From contig JAISIV010000087.1 in assembly GCA_031261865.1 (NCBI GenBank), forward strand, positions 1-8,990: a stretch of DNA of 8,990 nt, written 5' to 3'. Made by a program: the position numbers and the translations under genes. Source of the stretch: Lactobacillaceae bacterium. Lineage in GTDB: Bacteria > Bacillota > Bacilli > Lactobacillales > Lactobacillaceae. Each line of letters starts with the position of its first letter. Positions within the stretch are counted from its first letter, which is position 1. Under the pieces are notes generated by a model that had not been told where the DNA came from, did not search any database, and worked only from the letters and a program-made list of their open reading frames with translations. Positions 5,276-8,990 of this stretch are shown one piece after another.

Positions 5276-6886
5276 ATGGCTTTCTCTGGATTATTTATAC
5301 ATAGTTTGTTGATTGAATTAAATCAACTATTGCAAGGCGGAAGAATTTCAAAAATTTCTGAGCCATTCAACGATACAGTTGTTTTTACTGTTCGGTCTCT
5401 CGGAAAAAATTATTCTCTTTTATTTTCTGCCAATCCCAATTCTGCACGAATACAAATTACTAACCAAAATTTACAAAATCCGATTACAGCACCAAACTTC
5501 TTGATGACTCTAAGAAGATACCTTAGTAACGGAAAAATTTTGTCAATCAATCAAATTGGCGCCGACCGAATTGTCTACCTCTTGATCCAAAACACCAATG
5601 ATTTTGGTGATTTCGTTGAATATAAACTTTTCCTAGAAATCATCGGAAGTAAAACAAATATCATTTTAGTTGACTACAAAAATAAAATTATAGACGTTCT
5701 TAAACGTGGTTCTATTGAAGACGAACGGGCTTTACTCCCAGGATTAACTTATGAAGAACCAGTATCGAATAAAATAAACCCATTTGAGATCCAAAAGCCG
5801 ATTGATATTAATTCTTTAGAAGGCTTCAATAAAAAGGACGTCACTTACGCAGACAAGATTGGCCTAGATAAATTCTTGAAAGGATTCAACAATCCTAAGC
5901 CGACATATGATGACGCGCAAAAGGATTATTTTGCATGGGATTATGTCGACGGTAGAATTTTTTCTGACTTCTCTAGCCTATTAGATCAGTATTATCAAGT
6001 TTCCCAAAAAAACGTCGATAACAGTGACAGTCAAAGAAAAGAACTTCTAAAAATTGTCCGAAATGAAATTAAAAAAAACAATCGTAAATTAAGTAATTTA
6101 GAACATGACCTAGAGAAATCTAAGAATGCAGATCAATTCCGAATTTATGGTGAAATTTTAACCACTTATTTAAATCAGGTACCAAACAACGTGGATTCGA
6201 TAAGTCTGCCTAATTTCTATGATGATATGAAAGAAATCGCAATCCCGTTAGATGTCAAATTGACAAACAACCAAAATGCACAAAAATATTTCAAACAATA
6301 CACTAAGCTTAAAAATTCTTGGAACCACATATTAGAACAACAAGAGATAACAAATCAAAACATCAATTACCTGAGCGAATTAGAATTTCAAATTGAAAAT
6401 ACATCAAAAAATGAGTTAGAGCAAATAGCTCAAGAAATGCAAAAATCGGGTCTTATTAAGACTAATAAAAATAAATTTTCAAATAAACCTTTAAAAGCAG
6501 CTCCTGAAAAGTTCTTAAGTTCGGATGGAACTTTGATTGAAGTTGGAAAGAATAACCTCCAAAACGAGCAATTAAGTATTAAAAACTCGAATAGAAAAGA
6601 TATTTGGTTACACGTAAAAGATATACCAGGAGCGCACGTGATAATCCGAAGTCAGAATCCCAGTCAAGAAACAATTTTAGAAGCGGCAAAATTAGCGGCT
6701 TTTTTCAGCAAAGCTAAAAACAGTTCTAAAGTCCCCGTTGATTATTTACCTGCGGGAAAACTAAAAAAACCAAGCGGTTCAAGGCCTGGTTTTGTTACTT
6801 TCACCGGACAGACGACAATCATCGTTGATCCAGAGGTTGAAAATGTGGAAAGGTTGAGACAAAACTTAAGGGAGAAGGTTCGATAA
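5276..6886 (+). CDS. rqcH: RqcH, ribosome-associated quality control factor (NFACT family)
   Basis: RqcH binds the 50S subunit with a stalled peptidyl-tRNA, recruits tRNA-Ala and adds alanine tails that mark the nascent chain for degradation. Older annotations call it fibronectin-binding protein. The protein has 536 residues against about 570 in B. subtilis. The NFACT-N domain begins at residue 1 (MAFSGLFIHSLL), with D97-R98, the pair known to be needed for tRNA selection in B. subtilis RqcH. A coiled-coil region of charged helices spans about 252-395, including the FRIYGEILTTYL block (288-299). The NFACT-R domain starts near 415 with VGKNNLQNE (423-431) and DIWLHVKDIPGAHVII (442-457), ending with KKPSGSRPGFV (497-507). 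The family start fixes the ATG at 5276, which lacks a well-spaced Shine-Dalgarno. Its last 21 bp overlap the end of the convergent minus-strand gene. Confidence 0.94.
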   Translation: MAFSGLFIHSLLIELNQLLQGGRISKISEPFNDTVVFTVRSLGKNYSLLFSANPNSARIQITNQNLQNPITAPNFLMTLRRYLSNGKILSINQIGADRIVYLLIQNTNDFGDFVEYKLFLEIIGSKTNIILVDYKNKIIDVLKRGSIEDERALLPGLTYEEPVSNKINPFEIQKPIDINSLEGFNKKDVTYADKIGLDKFLKGFNNPKPTYDDAQKDYFAWDYVDGRIFSDFSSLLDQYYQVSQKNVDNSDSQRKELLKIVRNEIKKNNRKLSNLEHDLEKSKNADQFRIYGEILTTYLNQVPNNVDSISLPNFYDDMKEIAIPLDVKLTNNQNAQKYFKQYTKLKNSWNHILEQQEITNQNINYLSELEFQIENTSKNELEQIAQEMQKSGLIKTNKNKFSNKPLKAAPEKFLSSDGTLIEVGKNNLQNEQLSIKNSNRKDIWLHVKDIPGAHVIIRSQNPSQETILEAAKLAAFFSKAKNSSKVPVDYLPAGKLKKPSGSRPGFVTFTGQTTIIVDPEVENVERLRQNLREKVR

Positions 6887-7771
6887 TTGATTACCGTTAT
6901 AAGTAACTTTTTCTAAAACTTCCCCTGCAGATTGGCTAAGCGGTTTTTGGTACTTAGTTTCCATATTATTGACAAAATCTTTAAGAGACAGGTATTCTCC
7001 TGAATACACGACCGTATTAGCTGATGCAACTTTAGCAAACTCATTTGCATTATCTTTGTATGCAATAAAACTCTCAATTGGAATTTTCAAAGTATCGAAA
7101 ATATTACTATTTAAATCTACTTCTGGTTTACTTTGGGTCTGAGATGAACCAGAAAGCAGAGTTAATTGGCGTTGTAAATCTTCAATTGTGGGCATCTGAG
7201 GTACTTCTTGTTTTTCCGTTTGGTCAGCGGCCGCGTTACCGTCTACCATTGTCAATCCATTTAGTTCAGCGGCATTAGTTGGTGCTGGATTTGGAGTCTG
7301 AGTCTCTGAAATTGTTTGCTCTGGTTGAGGCGTTTTTAAATTATTGATAATATCCTCAACGCTGACATCCTTATTTACTTGTTCGAGTTCGAGGCTTTGG
7401 ACAACAGGTGCTCGCGATTCATTTATTGTAGGAGCCGGATTCACATTCTCTGAAACGCTAACTTCAACATCTGGAGATGTCGGAAGTACCGCACTTGAAT
7501 AGAAATTCTCGATTTGTTCGATTAAAGTGAGTAATGGCACCTTAAAAAAATTTTTATATCTTCCAAAAATATCAGTACTGAAATTTTGCCTCAAGTTCTC
7601 TAATAGGTCACCGCTACTGTCCGTATACTCTCTTTCAAAAACGACAGAATATTCAGCAGGCATTATCTGTTGATTTAGAGCATCTAAAAAATTAGACGTC
7701 TCTGTCGTATAGTTAGCAACATAATATAAACCTTCAAAAAAGGGGTTTTGAAAAATACTAACCCGTGTCAT
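6866..7771 (-). CDS. Unrecognised 301-residue protein with two globular ends and a Pro/Glu-rich linker
   Basis: I do not recognise this protein. Residues 1-95 look globular, with mixed hydrophobic segments and a helix near 78-93. Residues about 96-220 form an acidic, Pro/Ser/Thr/Gln-rich linker, probably disordered, containing NPAPT twice (111-115 and 161-165) and two similar helical motifs, SVEDIINNL (137-145) and TIEDLQRQL (195-203). Residues about 221-301 look globular again. There is no signal peptide, membrane segment, cysteine or tryptophan, so a cytoplasmic protein is likely. The ATG at 7771 overlaps the stop codon of the preceding gene as ATGA, so translation is probably coupled. No well-spaced Shine-Dalgarno is seen. 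The 3' end overlaps rqcH by 21 bp on the opposite strand, and no terminator is visible. Open frame and coupling make a real gene likely; function unknown. Confidence 0.8.
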   Translation of the reverse strand: MTRVSIFQNPFFEGLYYVANYTTETSNFLDALNQQIMPAEYSVVFEREYTDSSGDLLENLRQNFSTDIFGRYKNFFKVPLLTLIEQIENFYSSAVLPTSPDVEVSVSENVNPAPTINESRAPVVQSLELEQVNKDVSVEDIINNLKTPQPEQTISETQTPNPAPTNAAELNGLTMVDGNAAADQTEKQEVPQMPTIEDLQRQLTLLSGSSQTQSKPEVDLNSNIFDTLKIPIESFIAYKDNANEFAKVASANTVVYSGEYLSLKDFVNNMETKYQKPLSQSAGEVLEKVTYNGNQLSNLLP

Positions 7772-8106
7772 TTACTTTTTTGGAGAACCTCTCTCTCAAT
7801 TAAGAAGCGGATTATGAAATCATATTGTTCCTTCATTACATCATCAAAATCGTTTATGTCGACCCTTACAGAGCCGTTGGCATTTACCACAGACATATCA
7901 AATGCACTCATATCTTCATTAATAACGACTTTTAGTTTGATTGAGTTGTCAATTCCTTTTTGTGGCTCAACCATTCCGACATAATTCCAGGTTGAGGAAT
8001 TGATGTTTTTTTGAAATCCTACATCTCTAAGCGTAAATAGTTTAATAGAAGGACTAAGTTCGTAAACTGCGTCGTGTTCTATTTCATTTGTTTTCGAAAA
8101 ACCCAT
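7768..8106 (-). CDS. Probable DUF1831 protein
   Basis: The 112-residue protein resembles, from memory, the DUF1831 family of Lactobacillales, small alpha/beta proteins of unknown function for which a link to amino-acid metabolism has been suggested from gene context. The relevant blocks are YELSPSIKLFTLRDVGF (about 15-31), LKVVINEDMSAFDMSVVNANG (about 57-77) and the C-terminal helix QYDFIIRFLIEREVL. There is no signal or membrane segment. An in-frame ATG at 8112 is possible, but it directly abuts a TATAAT (8118-8113), so transcription would start near 8107-8106; I therefore chose the ATG at 8106, which also gives the MGFSKT start expected for the family. The stop overlaps the ATG of the next gene by 4 bp. 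The cysteine desulfurase often mentioned beside this family is not in the window. Confidence 0.7.
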   Translation of the reverse strand: MGFSKTNEIEHDAVYELSPSIKLFTLRDVGFQKNINSSTWNYVGMVEPQKGIDNSIKLKVVINEDMSAFDMSVVNANGSVRVDINDFDDVMKEQYDFIIRFLIEREVLQKSK

Positions 8107-8112
8107 AAGCAT

Positions 8113-8118
8113 ATTATA
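8113..8118 (-). promoter_or_regulatory. -10 element of the DUF1831 operon, predicting a leaderless mRNA
   Basis: The minus strand reads TATAAT at 8118-8113, with 6 nt between it and the ATG at 8106. An upstream ATG at 8112 touches the hexamer and would lie before the expected transcription start. No Shine-Dalgarno precedes either ATG. The -35 position falls in the stem of the esterase terminator and is a poor match. Confidence 0.55.
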
Positions 8119-8126
8119 ACCGGCAG

Positions 8127-8159
8127 AAAATAAAAGAACTTAGTCCTAAGACTAAGTTC
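8127..8159 (-). terminator. Intrinsic terminator of the esterase gene
   Basis: On the minus strand GAACTTAGTC (8159-8150) pairs perfectly over 10 bp with GACTAAGTTC (8145-8136) around a 4-nt TTAG loop and is followed by TTTTATTTT (8135-8127). It begins 7 nt after the esterase stop codon. The opposite side lacks a continuous T run, so action in the forward direction is less likely. Confidence 0.9.
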
Positions 8160-8165
8160 AAAATA

Positions 8166-8960
8166 TTAAATTTCCAAACTGAGAAAATTTGTAGCTGCTG
8201 AAATTTCTTCATTTCTTATGGCGTGAGTGCCCTCAAATTCGAATCTTCCGACATAATAGCCTGCATCAACAAAACTTTTAACCAGAGAATCGAAGTTTTC
8301 TTGGCTAATAATAGGATCTTGTTTACCGTGACTCAAAAACAAAGCGGTTTGTAACTTTGCTTTTGGGGCGTCAAATTTTTCGAGTTCCATGGCGTGGAAT
8401 GCGATGGCCTTTTTGAATTGAATTTGTCCTTTTAACAAAAGATTCAATCCAACATTAGCACCATTACTATAACCAACCATAATTAATTCTTTATTTAAAT
8501 TAAAATCGGAAACTAATTGATTTATACGATTAACTAGAATCTCTTCTTCTTCATGTAATGAATTCAAATCGAAATCCATTGCTTCATCCCGCTTAAAGAA
8601 ACGTGTGATTTCACCGTCCTCGATAATTCTTCCACGAATACCGATGATTGGGTTTTCTGGAAAAAGATACCTGGCGATATCCATCAATTCAGCTTCGTCG
8701 CCACCAGTTGAGTGCAGAATTAGAACTGTCTCCAATTCTTTTTTTCCACTAATGTACATGAAGTGGAACTCTTCATCAATTACGCTAACACCATGATGGA
8801 TGTGTTCATGATGGTGTTGATGTTCATGTTCATGTTCATGTTCATGTTCATGTTCATGTTCATGTTCATGTTCATGTTCATGTTCATGTTCATGTTCATG
8901 TTCATGTTCATGTTCATGTTCTGAAAGATTATGCTCTTTTCCTTCAGGCACGTTCTTCAT
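8166..8960 (-). CDS. MhqD/YodD-like alpha/beta-hydrolase (carboxylesterase) with a poly(Glu-His) N-terminal tail
   Basis: This 264-residue serine hydrolase resembles B. subtilis MhqD, a phospholipase/carboxylesterase-family protein of the quinone-resistance regulon. The fold starts near residue 58. Family marks are HSTGGDEAEL (83-92, oxyanion region; HGTGG in MhqD), the GIRGRIIEDG and RFFKR blocks (107-116, 120-124), the nucleophile elbow G163-YSNG with S165, D215 in GKQDPI and H246 in EGTHAI. The triad is therefore complete. Residues 14-47 are exactly 17 Glu-His pairs, followed by a further His-rich stretch to residue 56; such tails commonly bind Zn or Ni, which is inference here. The ATG at 8960 has no Shine-Dalgarno, but TTTAAT ends 7 nt upstream. 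The next in-frame ATG (residue 68) would remove the first strand of the fold. It is a single gene with its own terminator. The natural substrate is not known. Confidence 0.87.
   Translation of the reverse strand: MKNVPEGKEHNLSEHEHEHEHEHEHEHEHEHEHEHEHEHEHEHEHEHQHHHEHIHHGVSVIDEEFHFMYISGKKELETVLILHSTGGDEAELMDIARYLFPENPIIGIRGRIIEDGEITRFFKRDEAMDFDLNSLHEEEEILVNRINQLVSDFNLNKELIMVGYSNGANVGLNLLLKGQIQFKKAIAFHAMELEKFDAPKAKLQTALFLSHGKQDPIISQENFDSLVKSFVDAGYYVGRFEFEGTHAIRNEEISAATNFLSLEI
8820..8921 (-). repeat. 17-copy perfect hexanucleotide tandem repeat coding for (Glu-His)17
   Basis: Seventeen uninterrupted copies of ATGTTC on the plus strand (GAACAT on the coding strand) run for 102 bp. Every Glu codon is GAA and every His codon is CAT. 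The unit is six bases, so gain or loss of copies keeps the reading frame and changes only tail length. Confidence 0.98.
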
Positions 8961-8967
8961 CCCCGGA

Positions 8968-8973
8968 ATTAAA
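8968..8973 (-). promoter_or_regulatory. Possible -10 element of the esterase gene
   Basis: The minus strand reads TTTAAT at 8973-8968, with 7 nt (TCCGGGG) before the ATG at 8960. The GGGG touches the ATG and cannot serve as a spaced Shine-Dalgarno. The -35 position lies at or beyond the window edge and cannot be judged. Confidence 0.4.
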
Positions 8974-8990
8974 TGGAACTAAGTTTCTTT

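Noticed and set aside
7078..7984. Two plus-strand frames opposite the 301-residue gene and the DUF1831 gene
   Set aside because: They are short, lack signals and overlap better supported minus-strand genes with an ATGA coupling.
8107..8112. ATG at 8112 as start of the DUF1831 gene
   Set aside because: It directly touches the TATAAT, so it would lie before the expected transcription start; the ATG at 8106 fits better. An alternative upstream promoter could still make it the true start.
8605..8796. Plus-strand frame opposite the esterase
   Set aside because: It is antisense to conserved alpha/beta-hydrolase motifs, so a shadow frame.
8820..8921. CRISPR-like or intergenic repeat array
   Set aside because: The repeat is a pure hexamer without spacers and lies in frame within a coding region.
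8976..8987. Possible second LexA box upstream of the esterase (GAAC...GTTTC)
   Set aside because: The half-sites are separated by 3 rather than 4 bases and the second arm does not match.

Overview
The window is a stretch of AT-rich, low-GC Gram-positive core chromosome. Gene content and order point to Lactobacillales: recU next to a pneumococcal-type PBP1A, lexA divergent from a ynzC/yneF pair, RqcH, and a probable DUF1831 protein. A Lactobacillaceae species near the Leuconostoc/Oenococcus/Weissella branch is my best guess, but no rRNA or other marker gene here proves it. I see no mobile element, phage, CRISPR array, tRNA or rRNA.

Layout. Bases 1-3267 hold an overlapping recU-ponA pair (Holliday-junction resolvase and bifunctional cell-wall synthase PBP1A), closed by a strong terminator. 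A lysophosphatidate acyltransferase (plsC) follows at 3330-3959 and ends inside a bidirectional terminator shared with the convergent pair ynzC-yneF (4492-3976, minus strand). The 87-bp region between ynzC and lexA carries a LexA/SOS box, so it is an SOS control region. lexA (4580-5215) ends at its own terminator and is followed by rqcH (5276-6886), the ribosome quality-control factor. On the minus strand a probable DUF1831 gene (8106-7768) is coupled by an ATGA overlap to an unrecognised 301-residue protein (7771-6866), whose 3' end overlaps the 3' end of rqcH. The window closes with a minus-strand MhqD-like esterase (8960-8166) carrying a very unusual N-terminal (Glu-His)17 tail.

How the parts relate. 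recU, lexA and the ynzC locus belong to DNA repair and the SOS response. ponA and plsC build the envelope. rqcH rescues stalled large ribosomal subunits. These are mostly independent housekeeping units packed tightly together, with promoters placed directly after the terminator of the preceding gene.

The most notable observations are three. First, five genes (plsC, ynzC, rqcH, the DUF1831 gene and the esterase) lack a Shine-Dalgarno sequence and have a -10-like hexamer exactly 6-7 nt before the start codon, which predicts leaderless mRNAs. Second, a perfect 17-copy hexanucleotide tandem repeat encodes a poly(Glu-His) tail on a serine hydrolase. Third, an unrecognised two-domain protein is translationally coupled to the DUF1831 gene. 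I did not find a complete new multi-gene system such as a defence island.
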